A stretch of 64,000 bases of DNA, from assembly GCF_014851565.1 (NCBI RefSeq), contig NZ_JACVAA010000004.1:248001-312000 (forward strand), given 5' to 3'. This document shows positions 16,420 to 25,672 of this stretch, in pieces. This DNA is from Pseudomonas sp. PDM15 (lineage in GTDB: Bacteria; Pseudomonadota; Gammaproteobacteria; Pseudomonadales; Pseudomonadaceae). The position numbers and the translations under genes are program-made. The notes beneath the pieces are model-generated. The model made no database searches, was not told where the DNA came from, and was given only the letters and a program-made list of their open reading frames with translations. Numbering within the stretch: the stretch's first letter is position 1; each line of letters begins with the position of its first letter.

Positions 16420-19014
16420 TCAGCCCAGCCAGCCCTCCGCCTTGGCTCGCGCGACGGCTTGGGTGCGGCGCTGGACGCCGAGCTTGACGTTGATCCGTCG
16501 CGCATGGGTCTTCACCGTGTGCAGGGAGATGTACAGCTGCTCGGCGATCTGCTGATTGGAGTGGCCCTGGGCGATCAGCCCGAGTACTGCCAGCTCGCGC
16601 TTGCTCAGCAGCGACTCGCTGGGCAGTTGTGCGCTACCGCCATCGGCGCCCTGCAGCAACTGTTGCGGCCAGGCCGGGTTGCCCGTAAGCCACTCCGCCT
16701 GGCGCTGTTGCAGGCTCAGCAGCGGCAGCAGTTGCTGCTGGCGTTCGGCCTCGCCAACCGCGATGCGCAGGATGGCCTCGGCCTCGGCGGCGCGGCCGCT
16801 GAGGTGCAGGGCCTCGGCCTGGCACAGGCGGGCATGGGTAGCCAGGCTGTGATGGCCGCTGCGCCGGCAGTCGTCGTGCAGCTCCTGCAGATCGTTCAGC
16901 GCCTTGGTCGTTTCGCCCAGGGCCAGTTCGGCCTGGGCCAGATACAGGCGCGCCCGTGGCAACAGGTCGTAGAAGCCGGAAGGAGCTAGCAGGCGCTCGC
17001 TCTGCAGGCGTTGGCGCACGCGCAGGAAGGCGTCGCGGGCCTGCTCGGCCTCACCCTGGCGCAACCACAGGCAGCCATGGGCCAGCTGCAGCATTTCCCG
17101 ATAGCGCACCTCCGGCACATGGGACAGCTGCATCTGCCGCTCGGCACGGCGCAGCAGGTGCTGGGCGGTTTCGGCATCGCCCTGAGCACCGGCCAGTTCG
17201 GCCAGGCCGAGATAGCCATACAGCATGTAGGCGTCCTCGCAGCTCTCGGCCTCCTGGATGCCTTGCTTAAGTGCGCCCTGGGCGGCTTCGGTGTCACCAC
17301 GGCTGGCCAGCAGGGTGCCGCGTAGCAGCAACAGCCTGGCCAGTACCGGGCCGCGTTGGTCGGCGCCCTGCAGCAGCTGCAGGCATTGTCCGGTCTGCTC
17401 CAGGGCGCGTTCGCGCTCGCCGAGCATGGCCAGCAGGTGGATATGGTCGACGCTGAGCAGCGACTCGAACAGCACGCTGCCGCGCAGGCGCGCCAGGCGC
17501 AGGCCTTCGTGGCTGTAGTGCTGGGCGCTGGCCAGGTCGAGCTCGGCCATGGCCTGCTGGGCCAGGGCCTGGTTGCAAAGGATGTGCTGCGACCAGGCCG
17601 ACTCATGCAGTACTTCCAGGGCCTCCAGGCAGTGCTGGCGCGCGCTGGCCTGGCCGCGCTGGCGCTGCAGCACGCCGAGCACCGCCTGGTACTGGGCGAT
17701 CAGCTGCTGCTGGCGGCGGGCATCGGGCTGCGGCAGGAAACGGGTCAGCTCGGCGATGCAGGCGTCCACCTCGTCCAGGCGCGCGCAGATGATCAGGGCC
17801 CAGGCCTGCAGCATGATCAGACGCGGCGTGCTGTTGAACAGCGTTGACGGCAGGCCGTCGCGCCAATGCAGGAACTGGGCGACGCTCTGGCCCATCAGCA
17901 ACTGGTCCTGGCCGTAGCGTTGCAGGTAGTTGGCCGCCACGTCCGGCTGTGCGGCCCACAGGGCGTGCTCCACCGCCTCGCGCACGGCTTCGCGGGCAGC
18001 GAACCACTGGCAGGCGCGCACATGGGCCTGCAGCGGCGTCTGCCCACCCGGCATGCGCTTGAGCATGGCCGCCAGCGGGCGCCACAGGCGGAACCATTCG
18101 CCGCAGCTGTCCAGGCCATGAAGGAACAGCTGGCGCTGGCGCAACTGCTCCAGCACCTGGGCGCCGCCGTGCTCTTCCAGCAGGTGTTCGCACAGGGCGG
18201 CGGAGAAGCGCGGCATGTGCGCCAGCACGAACAGCGCGTGCTGCAGCGGCGGTGGCAACGTGGCCAGCACCTCGCGTTCGAGATACTCCAGCAGCAGCGG
18301 TGTGCCGGCGGCCAGGCGCTGGCCGAGGTTGTCGGCGTGGCCGCCGATCAGCAGCAGGCAGACACCGGCCGGCCAGCCTTCGCTGTGGTGCAGCAACTGG
18401 GCGGTGAGTTCCTCGGGCAGGGTCTGCTGGCGCTGTTGCAGCAGACGGCCGAGCTCATCCTGATCGAGGGCCAGGGCGTGCGCATCGAGCTCCTGCAGAT
18501 CGCCCTGCAGAAGCAGGCGCGGCAGGTTCCAGGCCGGGCGGCGGCGTCCGCCGATCCACCAGCGCAAGGTGTGGGGGGCGCGTTCCAGCAGGCGGTCGAG
18601 ACAAGCGTCGAGTTCGGCACAGGGCTGTCGTGGATAGTCGTCGAGGATGATCCACAGCGGTTGCTCGACGCGGCCGAGCAGCAGGCCGAGCTCGGCGCAG
18701 GGTTCGCCGTCACCATGAGGCAGGTGCAGGGCGGCAGCCAGGCGGGCGAGCAGCTCGGCGGGGCTATGCGGATGGCCGAGCAGGTCGAGCCAGACCACTT
18801 GGGTACCATGGGGAGCCTGGCGCGCGCATTCGTTGAGCAGCACGCTCTTGCCGAAGCCGGCGGGGGCGCAGACCAGGGTCAGTCGGCAGTCGCCGGCGAG
18901 CAGCGCCTGGGTCAGACGCGGGCGGGCGATATGGGCCGCCGGCAAGCGCGGCAGGGGGTGCTCCGGTTGACGCGTAATGGCGGCCGGATGCAGGGCGCGA
19001 ACCTTGTCTTGCAT
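16420..19014 (-). CDS. MalT-like ATP-dependent LuxR family transcriptional regulator
   Basis: The 864-residue protein has a Walker A motif PAGFGKS (51-57), a Walker B-like LWIILDDY, a long helical TPR-like middle (about 350-780) and a C-terminal LuxR helix-turn-helix (about 797-858, LSKRELAVLGLIAQGHSNQQIAEQL and VKTHARRINVKLGV). These STAND-class regulators (MalT, AlkS) bind ATP and an inducer before activating transcription. It lies directly downstream of the DUF1329/DUF1302 genes on the same strand, a grouping I recall from P. aeruginosa PA3921-PA3923, so it probably activates them. The stop is six bases from the end of the amber-interrupted gene on the other strand. Confidence 0.9.
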   Translation of the reverse strand: MQDKVRALHPAAITRQPEHPLPRLPAAHIARPRLTQALLAGDCRLTLVCAPAGFGKSVLLNECARQAPHGTQVVWLDLLGHPHSPAELLARLAAALHLPHGDGEPCAELGLLLGRVEQPLWIILDDYPRQPCAELDACLDRLLERAPHTLRWWIGGRRRPAWNLPRLLLQGDLQELDAHALALDQDELGRLLQQRQQTLPEELTAQLLHHSEGWPAGVCLLLIGGHADNLGQRLAAGTPLLLEYLEREVLATLPPPLQHALFVLAHMPRFSAALCEHLLEEHGGAQVLEQLRQRQLFLHGLDSCGEWFRLWRPLAAMLKRMPGGQTPLQAHVRACQWFAAREAVREAVEHALWAAQPDVAANYLQRYGQDQLLMGQSVAQFLHWRDGLPSTLFNSTPRLIMLQAWALIICARLDEVDACIAELTRFLPQPDARRQQQLIAQYQAVLGVLQRQRGQASARQHCLEALEVLHESAWSQHILCNQALAQQAMAELDLASAQHYSHEGLRLARLRGSVLFESLLSVDHIHLLAMLGERERALEQTGQCLQLLQGADQRGPVLARLLLLRGTLLASRGDTEAAQGALKQGIQEAESCEDAYMLYGYLGLAELAGAQGDAETAQHLLRRAERQMQLSHVPEVRYREMLQLAHGCLWLRQGEAEQARDAFLRVRQRLQSERLLAPSGFYDLLPRARLYLAQAELALGETTKALNDLQELHDDCRRSGHHSLATHARLCQAEALHLSGRAAEAEAILRIAVGEAERQQQLLPLLSLQQRQAEWLTGNPAWPQQLLQGADGGSAQLPSESLLSKRELAVLGLIAQGHSNQQIAEQLYISLHTVKTHARRINVKLGVQRRTQAVARAKAEGWLG

Positions 19015-19104
19015 GGTCGTGGCCTCGGCTTTTTGTTGTGATTGTGGGGCGTCGGGATGGGGTCGATGTTACCCAATCGCGCCGCGCAGTTGGCCGGTGC
19101 AGAC

Positions 19105-19130
19105 AAAAAAGGCGACCACTGGGGTCGCCT
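19105..19130 (-). terminator. Terminator of the DUF1302-DUF1329 unit
   Basis: On the minus strand, AGGCGACC-CCAGT-GGTCGCCT is followed by five or six T residues. It is placed just beyond the DUF1329 stop and before the MalT-like gene. Confidence 0.85.
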
Positions 19131-19157
19131 CAAGTTGGAGCAGCGTTGCGATGGAAC

Positions 19158-20525
19158 TCAGCGGACGCCGGCGTTGCGCAGAGCCGCCGGGGTGAAGTCC
19201 ACCGCCGAGGCCTGGATGCCGTACTGCACGGCGCTCTTCTCTTCGTTGGCCAAGCCTACGGCGATGTAGCGGCCGGCGATGATGTCGTACAGGGCCTCGA
19301 AGGCGTACACCGGGACCTGCTGTTCGAACTGTTGGACCAGCATGGCCTGTCCTACACGCCACAGCTGGCCGCGGCCGTCATAGTGCTCGGACACGGCGAT
19401 CTGCCAGGAGTCCTCGTCGACGAAGAAGCGACGCTTGGCGTAGATGTTGCGCTCGCCGGACTTCAGGGTCGCCTCGACTTCCCATACGCGGTGCAGCTCG
19501 TAGCGCGCCAGGTCCTGGTTAGTGTGACCGGCCTTGATGATGTCGTCGTATTTCACGTCCGGCGACTGCAGCTTGTAGCTGTTGTAGGGGATGTACATTT
19601 CGCGCTTGCCCACCAGCTTCCAGTCGTAGCGGTTGGGGGCGCCGTTGTACATGTCGAAGTTGTCCGAGGTACGCATGCCGTCGGCGGCGGTACCTGGGCC
19701 GTCATAGGCCACCTGCGGTGCACGGCGCACGCGGCGCTGGCCGGCGTTGTACAGCCAGGCCATGCGCGGCTCGGCGATCTGGTCCAGCGAGTCGTGCACC
19801 AGCAGCACGTTGCCGGCCAGGCGCGACGGAGCGGTCACGCGCTGCTTGAAGAACAGCAGCGCGTTCTCGGCCTTCTTCGGATCCAGGCCCTTGGTCTGGC
19901 TGGGGAACGCCACTTCGTCCTCGAAGTGCACCAGGGTGTAGGCACCATTGGTCTGCGGAGCGGCCTGCACAGTGCTGCGACGCAGGTTGCCGCCGCGGTA
20001 GCGGGTGATGTGGTTCCACACCACTTCCAGGCCGTTCTGCGGGATCGGGAAGGCGTAGTAGCGGCTGTCGGCAAAGCCTGCCAGGCCGTTGCCGCCCTCG
20101 ATCAGGCTGGTGTTGGTCGCGCTCTTCTTGGCCGCCTCATAGATCTCCGCAGGCATCGCCGAGCTGCGGTGGCTGGGGTAGACCACCATCTTGTAGGTCT
20201 CGGGATAGCGCTTGAACATGGCGATCTGGCCTTCGGCCAGCTTGTCCTTGTACTGCTCGACGTTCTGCGCGGTGATGGTGAACAGCGGCTGTTCGTTGGC
20301 GAACGGGTCGCCGAGGAAACCGCCGGGCAGCACGGCCGCGGCGTTCTTGGCCAGGCCGCCGGTCCAGGCCGGGATGCTGCCGTCGGCGTTGCCGGATTTC
20401 TCCGCGCCCACCGGGGTGAGGCTGTCACCGAGCTTGGCGGCCTCTTCCGGCGACACGGCAGCGAGCACACTGCTTGCCAGCAGGGAGAGGGTGAGGGCGC
20501 TGATCAGTTGTCTTGTTGTTTTCAT
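19158..20525 (-). CDS. DUF1329 family outer-membrane lipoprotein-sorting-like protein
   Basis: The 455-residue exported protein has a signal peptide (residues 1-22, ending SSVLA) and the DUF1329 pattern: SPEEAAKLGDSLTPVGAEKSGN, then IPAWTGGL, and a C-terminal YEALYDIIAGRYIAVGLANEEK stretch, given in parts. The fold is related to LolB-like lipid carriers. The role is unproven but the family is found with DUF1302 proteins in hydrophobic-substrate or lipid-linked clusters. It follows the DUF1302 gene by 25 bases on the same strand and ends in a terminator, so the two form an operon. Confidence 0.9.
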   Translation of the reverse strand: MKTTRQLISALTLSLLASSVLAAVSPEEAAKLGDSLTPVGAEKSGNADGSIPAWTGGLAKNAAAVLPGGFLGDPFANEQPLFTITAQNVEQYKDKLAEGQIAMFKRYPETYKMVVYPSHRSSAMPAEIYEAAKKSATNTSLIEGGNGLAGFADSRYYAFPIPQNGLEVVWNHITRYRGGNLRRSTVQAAPQTNGAYTLVHFEDEVAFPSQTKGLDPKKAENALLFFKQRVTAPSRLAGNVLLVHDSLDQIAEPRMAWLYNAGQRRVRRAPQVAYDGPGTAADGMRTSDNFDMYNGAPNRYDWKLVGKREMYIPYNSYKLQSPDVKYDDIIKAGHTNQDLARYELHRVWEVEATLKSGERNIYAKRRFFVDEDSWQIAVSEHYDGRGQLWRVGQAMLVQQFEQQVPVYAFEALYDIIAGRYIAVGLANEEKSAVQYGIQASAVDFTPAALRNAGVR

Positions 20526-20550
20526 GGGACTGATTCTCTGTGGAGCCGAA

Positions 20551-22380
20551 TTAGAAGTTCACGCCGACGCTGAACGCGAGGAAGTCGCGGTCTTCGATCG
20601 GGTTGTAGTCGCCACCGAAGAAGTCGGTGTAGGACAGGCTGGCGGTGTAGGTGTTGGCGTATTCGGCGTCGAGGCCGACGCTGACCGCCTTGGCGCCTTC
20701 GTTGAACACCGGACCGTAACCGTCCACGTCGTGCGACCAGGAGAGGTTCGGCTTGAGGTTGATGCCGGCGAACACGTTGCTGTAGTCCCACACCGCACGG
20801 GCGCGATAGCCCCAGGAGGTGCTGGTGTAGAAGCCGTGGTAGCCGTATTCATTGGCGGAGGCGATGTTGGAAGCGGCGGTACCGTAGGGCGAGCCGTAGA
20901 TCGAGTCGCGGCCATAACGCACTTCGCTCTGACGCTCCAGACCGCCGATACGGGTGATGCCGGCTTCACCCACCAGGGTCAGGCGATCGGCGCCCATGAC
21001 CTGATCAAAGAAGTGGGTCAGGGTGGTCTGCGCCTGTGTCACTTCCTTGCGGTTGTAGCCGCGGCTGATGGCATTGGCCTGGGCCAGTGCGCCAGCGAAG
21101 CCGCCTTCCGCCAGACCGCCGGATACGCTGGTGGCCAGCTTGCCGGTCATGTCGGTGGTGTTGATCTGCAGCGGCATGTTCGGGCGGTAGCTGAGCTCGC
21201 CGGACCAGGCGGTGCCGGTGGGCAGCGAGGTGGAGAAGCTCAGGCCATACAGGCGGATGTCCTCGGGGTACTCGAGGAAGTAGCTGCCACGGCCGAGCAG
21301 GATCGGCTGGGCCAGGGCGCCGCCGAGGGTGGTCAGGGCGGCGGTGATGTCCGCGGCGCTGGCGTTCTGCATGCTCAGGTTGGGCGTGCGGCTGTGGTAG
21401 TTGAGGAAGTAGGCGGCGTATTCCGCCTCGTCACCCATCCAGCGCAGCGCGGTACCGAACTGGCCGCTGTCCTTGGCGTCGCGATCACCACCGCGCGGCA
21501 CGATCAGGCCCTCGTCGGTGACGTTCACCTCAGCCATGGCAGCCTGTGCGCCGGGGCCAAAGCCACCGGCCTTGGCAGCCTGGATCGAGGCGATCGAGCT
21601 TGGGCCAAGGATAGTGTAGTTGTTGTCGCAACCGTCGGCGACCACGTCGGCGCTGGCGAAGAAGGTGCCGCAGTTGTCGGCGACCGTCTGGTCCCATTCG
21701 ATCTGGTAGAAGGCTTCGGCCGACAGTTGGTCGGTGAGGCTCTGCGAGACGTAGAACATGTTGACTGGAATCAGGCCTTCCTTGATCTCCGCGCCGGGGC
21801 GGCGGAAGGCGGCGGCGTCGATCGGGTTGATCGAGTTGATGCTGTTGCCGATGAAGGTGCTCTCACCCCAGCTGACCACCTGCTTGCCCGCACGCACCGA
21901 GCCCGGCAGCTCGCCGATCGAGTAGTTGTGGTAGACGAAGGCGTCGAGGATCTCGGCGCCGGAGGACTGAGCGGCCTGCTTGCGGTTGGAGTCGTCGATG
22001 TCCTTCCAAAGGCGCTGCTCGTCCTTCAGTTCGAAGTCGTACCAGTACTTGCCGCGAACGAATACGCCGGTGTCGCCGTATTTCAGTTCGAGGTCGTGGA
22101 TGCCCTTGAAGATCTTCGAGAAGGTCTCGCCCTTCTTGAAGTTCAGGCGACCGTCGTCACCGGTCTGGGTGAAGCCGGTGCCGCCGTTGGCTTCACCGAT
22201 GTAGTCCCGATCAGCACTGCGCATCGACCAGCTGGCGCCGACCGAGATGGACGAGTCGAGTTGGCCTTCGATCTCCCCGATGTTGAAGTTGACGGCATGC
22301 GCCGGAGCAATGGTGCCGAGGGCGATGGCCAGGGCGAGGGTGTGCGGCTGGAAGATTCCGGGCCTTGTTGTTTTTGTCAT
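20551..22380 (-). CDS. DUF1302 family predicted outer-membrane beta-barrel protein
   Basis: The 609-residue exported protein has a signal peptide (residues 1-30, ending APAHA), then VNFNIGEIEGQLDSSISVGASWSMR in the first strands, many alternating aromatic-glycine strands, and a terminal FSVGVNF with C-terminal Phe typical of outer-membrane barrels. DUF1302 proteins are suspected porins or transporters for hydrophobic compounds. ATG at 22380 is preceded by GGAGAG; an in-frame start at 22452 is rejected. It is the first gene of the DUF1302-DUF1329 operon under the likely control of the MalT-like regulator. Confidence 0.9.
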   Translation of the reverse strand: MTKTTRPGIFQPHTLALAIALGTIAPAHAVNFNIGEIEGQLDSSISVGASWSMRSADRDYIGEANGGTGFTQTGDDGRLNFKKGETFSKIFKGIHDLELKYGDTGVFVRGKYWYDFELKDEQRLWKDIDDSNRKQAAQSSGAEILDAFVYHNYSIGELPGSVRAGKQVVSWGESTFIGNSINSINPIDAAAFRRPGAEIKEGLIPVNMFYVSQSLTDQLSAEAFYQIEWDQTVADNCGTFFASADVVADGCDNNYTILGPSSIASIQAAKAGGFGPGAQAAMAEVNVTDEGLIVPRGGDRDAKDSGQFGTALRWMGDEAEYAAYFLNYHSRTPNLSMQNASAADITAALTTLGGALAQPILLGRGSYFLEYPEDIRLYGLSFSTSLPTGTAWSGELSYRPNMPLQINTTDMTGKLATSVSGGLAEGGFAGALAQANAISRGYNRKEVTQAQTTLTHFFDQVMGADRLTLVGEAGITRIGGLERQSEVRYGRDSIYGSPYGTAASNIASANEYGYHGFYTSTSWGYRARAVWDYSNVFAGINLKPNLSWSHDVDGYGPVFNEGAKAVSVGLDAEYANTYTASLSYTDFFGGDYNPIEDRDFLAFSVGVNF

Positions 22381-22563
22381 GAGGCTCTCCGTGAATGGGG
22401 GTGCAACTGGCCGCACACTACCCAGCGGATGACAGGCGCATAAGCGCACCAAGGACGTATTTGCGCTGTCGCTCGAAGGGATTAATAGGCCCCTGCAGCG
22501 GCCTTTGGCGCTGTGCAGAAGCGGGCTGAATGCAGGGTCATCAGCGAAACCCCATGGACAATG

Positions 22564-22588
22564 AAAAAGCCCCGCCGAGGCGGGGCTT
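22564..22588 (-). terminator. Terminator of the MFS transporter gene
   Basis: On the minus strand, AAGCCCCGCC-TC-GGCGGGGCTT continues into a T-run. It follows the MFS stop by about 25 bases and separates it from the DUF1302 promoter region. Confidence 0.85.
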
Positions 22589-22611
22589 GCGGTGTCACGC
22601 GGCGTCGCGCT

Positions 22612-23943
22612 TCAGGCCGGGTTCAACGACCACTGCTTCAGGCGCTGCAGGCTCTCGCGGTAGGGATGCAGGCCGCGCCATAGCAGCAGCACGGAAGCGC
22701 TCACGGCGATGCCGGTGACGATCAGCAGCGAGTAGCGCAGGGCGTTGTCGTCGGCGAACACGAAGTCGGTCACCAGGGCCACGGCGGTCGGGCCCAGGCC
22801 CAGGCCGATCAGGGTGATGACGAACAGGTACAGCGCCGAGGCCTGACCGCGCATGGAGTTGGGCATGATCTCCTGGATCGCCGCCGGCGCCACGCCGAAC
22901 GGCATGCTGAGGAAGAACACGGTCGGCGCCATCAGCACGCAGGACCAGAACGCGGTATCCATCAGCGGGAACGCCAGGACGAAGGGCAGGGCGCCGATGG
23001 CGGCGTACAGGCCGACCCGCATGTTGGCGTCGCTGCGCCCGTGCTTGGCCAGCCAGTCCGCCAGGCGCCCGCCGAAGACGATGCCGAGGCAGCCGAACAC
23101 GGCGACGATGGAGCCGTAGATGATACCGACCTGGCCGGCGTCCCAGCCGTAGGTGCGGATGTAGAAGGTGGGGATCCAGGCGGCGCTGCCGTAGCCGGCG
23201 AAGGCCAGGCCGGCGAAGCCGAGGTTGTGACACAGCACGGTGCGGCGGTTGCTGCGGATATAGCGGCCGACTTCGGCCAGCGGTACCGCCACGCCGGCGC
23301 CCACGCCGCGGCGGGCCGGTTCGCGCACGGCCAGCATCAGCAGGGTGAATAGCACGCCGGCAGCGCCGAGGATCAGGAATATCAGCTGCCAGGGGCGCAC
23401 TTCGCCGAGCACCGGCAGATGCACGTCTCCCTGGGCCGAGGCGAACTGGATCACCAGGCCGCCGAGCAGGAAGGCGATACCTGAGCCCAGGTACACGCCC
23501 ATGCCGTACACCGCCATGGCGGTGGCGCGGCGATTGGGCGGGAAGCTGTCGGCGATCAACGAATAGGCGGCCGGCGACAGCGCCGCTTCGCCGACGCCAA
23601 CGCCGACGCGGCAGATGAGGAACTGCCAGTACAGCTTGGCCATGCCACAGGCGGCGGTCGCGGCGCTCCAGAACAGCACACCGATGGCGATCAGGCCACG
23701 GCGGCTCTTGGTGTCGGCCAGACGCCCGAGGGGAATGCCGCAGATGGTGTAGAACAGGGCGAAGGACAGGCCCATCAGCAGGCTCATCTGCGTGTCGCTG
23801 ATCACCAGGTCGCGGCGGATCGGGCCCACCAGCAGGTTGAGGATCTGCCGGTCGATGAATGACAGCACGTAGGCGACCATCAGGATGGTCACGGTGATCC
23901 AGGCAGAAAGGCTGGAGGGATAACCGTTGTTGTTATTAGACAT
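22612..23943 (-). CDS. MFS transporter (spinster-like/organic acid type)
   Basis: The 443-residue protein has about twelve membrane helices. Its N-terminal helix ends YVLSFIDRQILNLLVGPIRRDL, with the MFS signature GIPLGRLADTKSRRGLIAIG between helices 2 and 3. The pattern matches spinster-type transporters common in Proteobacteria near hydrophobic-acid and steroid catabolism genes. The substrate is unknown. It is upstream of the DUF1302 unit on the same strand but separated by a terminator, and divergent from the double GntR regulator at 24164, which may control it. Confidence 0.88.
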   Translation of the reverse strand: MSNNNNGYPSSLSAWITVTILMVAYVLSFIDRQILNLLVGPIRRDLVISDTQMSLLMGLSFALFYTICGIPLGRLADTKSRRGLIAIGVLFWSAATAACGMAKLYWQFLICRVGVGVGEAALSPAAYSLIADSFPPNRRATAMAVYGMGVYLGSGIAFLLGGLVIQFASAQGDVHLPVLGEVRPWQLIFLILGAAGVLFTLLMLAVREPARRGVGAGVAVPLAEVGRYIRSNRRTVLCHNLGFAGLAFAGYGSAAWIPTFYIRTYGWDAGQVGIIYGSIVAVFGCLGIVFGGRLADWLAKHGRSDANMRVGLYAAIGALPFVLAFPLMDTAFWSCVLMAPTVFFLSMPFGVAPAAIQEIMPNSMRGQASALYLFVITLIGLGLGPTAVALVTDFVFADDNALRYSLLIVTGIAVSASVLLLWRGLHPYRESLQRLKQWSLNPA

Positions 23944-24163
23944 GGGGTCAAGGCTCTCCGCGGCGCCTTCCTGGCGCGCGTTGGGGGTGACGGGTGTGAT
24001 CCCAGCTTAGGTCCGTATAAGCGCGGCTTAATATCGCTCGAAGGTGTTATCAGTGAGCTGAATCGGGCTGATGCCCTATGACGAATATCTGTGCGCCGGT
24101 GCCGTATTAAATCGGGAAAAACTGGACTAATGTGTCGCCTTCTCCACGGATTGGGCGGCAAAC

Positions 24164-25636
24164 ATGTCGGGTACATCAGGTATCGATGCCGTACGGCCAG
24201 CCAAGCTGGCCGAGCGGGTGGCCGAATCGCTGCAGCGCGACATTGCCGCCATTGGCTGGCCGGTGGGTCGGGTGTTCGGCTCCGAGGCGCAATTGATGGA
24301 GCGCTACGGGGTCTGTCGTTCCACCCTGCGCGAGGCGGTGCGTCAGCTGGAGCGCCACGGCGTGGTCAGCATGCGCCGTGGCAGCGGCGGCGGCCTGGTG
24401 ATCAGTCGCCCGGCACGGGACTCGGCGGCGCTGGCGCTGGCCACCTACCTGGAGCTGACCGACGTCAGTTTCGACGAGCTGTACGAGGCACGCGAACTGG
24501 TCGAATCACAGGCGGTGATGCTGGCAGCCGAACGCCTGGACGAGCCCGAGATTCCCCGGGCGCGCCTGCTGATCGCCGAGCTGGGCGAGGAGCAGCCCGG
24601 CTGCTTCAACACCGAGCTTCAACTGTTGACCAAGGTGCGCGAGTTCATCTGCCAGGTGGCCGGCAACCCGGCCATCAGCCTGCTGTTCGAGGCCCTGCAG
24701 TGCGTCACCGTCAGTGGCCGTACGCCGCGTGATCCGCATGCCTGGCTGCGGGTGCAGGAGGTGTTCGGCCAGGTGCGGCGGCTGAAGATCCAGTTGCTGG
24801 AGGCGCTGATCGCCGGCAACGGCCTGGAAGCGCGCGAGCGGGTTTACGACAAGCTGCGGCTGACCCGTGAACTGATCATCGAGCTGCGCGGCAGCCTGCA
24901 GCGTGGCCCCACCTCGGCTATGAGCCATCTGGCGGCGGCGCCGGACTTCGCCTTCGGCAAGGTCTACGACAAGAGCGGCCACCGCCTGGCTGTGGTCATC
25001 GCGCGCAATATTGCCGCCTCCGGTCTCGGCCCCGGTTCGCGCATCGGCGCCGAGCCGGACCTGCAGGCGCTGCACGGGGTCAGCCGGGCGGTGTTGCGCG
25101 AAGCTGTGCGCACTCTCGAGCTGCACGCCATCCTGCGTAGCCGCCGTGGTCCCGGCGGCGGCTTGCTGGTGGACACGCCGGATCCCAGCTACACGGTGCG
25201 CCTGGCGGTGGAGTACCTGGGCCAGACCGACACCCTCGGCCCACACTTTCATGCGGTGTGGAAGACCCTGCAGCCGGCGGTGGCCGGTTTCGCCGCCGCG
25301 CGTCTTGACGAGGCTGGCCGGCAGCGCCTGCAGGCGGTGATGGAAGTGCTGCATTCCGCCAGTGACGCCGAGCGTCTGCGCCGCAGCGGCGAGCTGGATC
25401 GCTGCATCGCCGAGCTCAGTGGCAACCGTGCCCTAGCCCTGTTCGCCCGGGTGCTCAGCGCGGTGGCGGAGAGCTACCCCAGCGGTGACGTGGCGCAATG
25501 GATTCTGCAGCGCCTCGGCGAGCACCAGGCGCGTCTGGGCGCCGCGGTGCTGGCCGGCGATGCCAGCCTGGCGCGGCGGCGCATGCTCGACCATATCCGC
25601 CTGATCGAGACCGGCTTCGGCCTGACAGGCGATTAG
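24164..25636 (+). CDS. GntR family regulator with two tandem FadR-like units
   Basis: The 490-residue protein is about twice the usual GntR/FadR length. Unit 1 has a winged helix (residues about 15-80, GSEAQLMERYGVCRSTLREAV and GSGGGLVI) and a helical domain (about 90-240). Unit 2 repeats it: winged helix at about 268-336 (AEPDLQALHGVSRAVLREAV and GPGGGLLV), helical domain at about 340-485. The FCD metal-binding Asp/His pattern is not obvious in either helical part. A single chain could act as a pseudo-dimer that recognises an asymmetric operator. It diverges from the MFS transporter gene, its most likely target. Confidence 0.88.
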   Translation: MSGTSGIDAVRPAKLAERVAESLQRDIAAIGWPVGRVFGSEAQLMERYGVCRSTLREAVRQLERHGVVSMRRGSGGGLVISRPARDSAALALATYLELTDVSFDELYEARELVESQAVMLAAERLDEPEIPRARLLIAELGEEQPGCFNTELQLLTKVREFICQVAGNPAISLLFEALQCVTVSGRTPRDPHAWLRVQEVFGQVRRLKIQLLEALIAGNGLEARERVYDKLRLTRELIIELRGSLQRGPTSAMSHLAAAPDFAFGKVYDKSGHRLAVVIARNIAASGLGPGSRIGAEPDLQALHGVSRAVLREAVRTLELHAILRSRRGPGGGLLVDTPDPSYTVRLAVEYLGQTDTLGPHFHAVWKTLQPAVAGFAAARLDEAGRQRLQAVMEVLHSASDAERLRRSGELDRCIAELSGNRALALFARVLSAVAESYPSGDVAQWILQRLGEHQARLGAAVLAGDASLARRRMLDHIRLIETGFGLTGD

Positions 25637-25672
25637 GCTGCGGAGCCGACCCCGGCCGTTCTCGTCGGGGGG

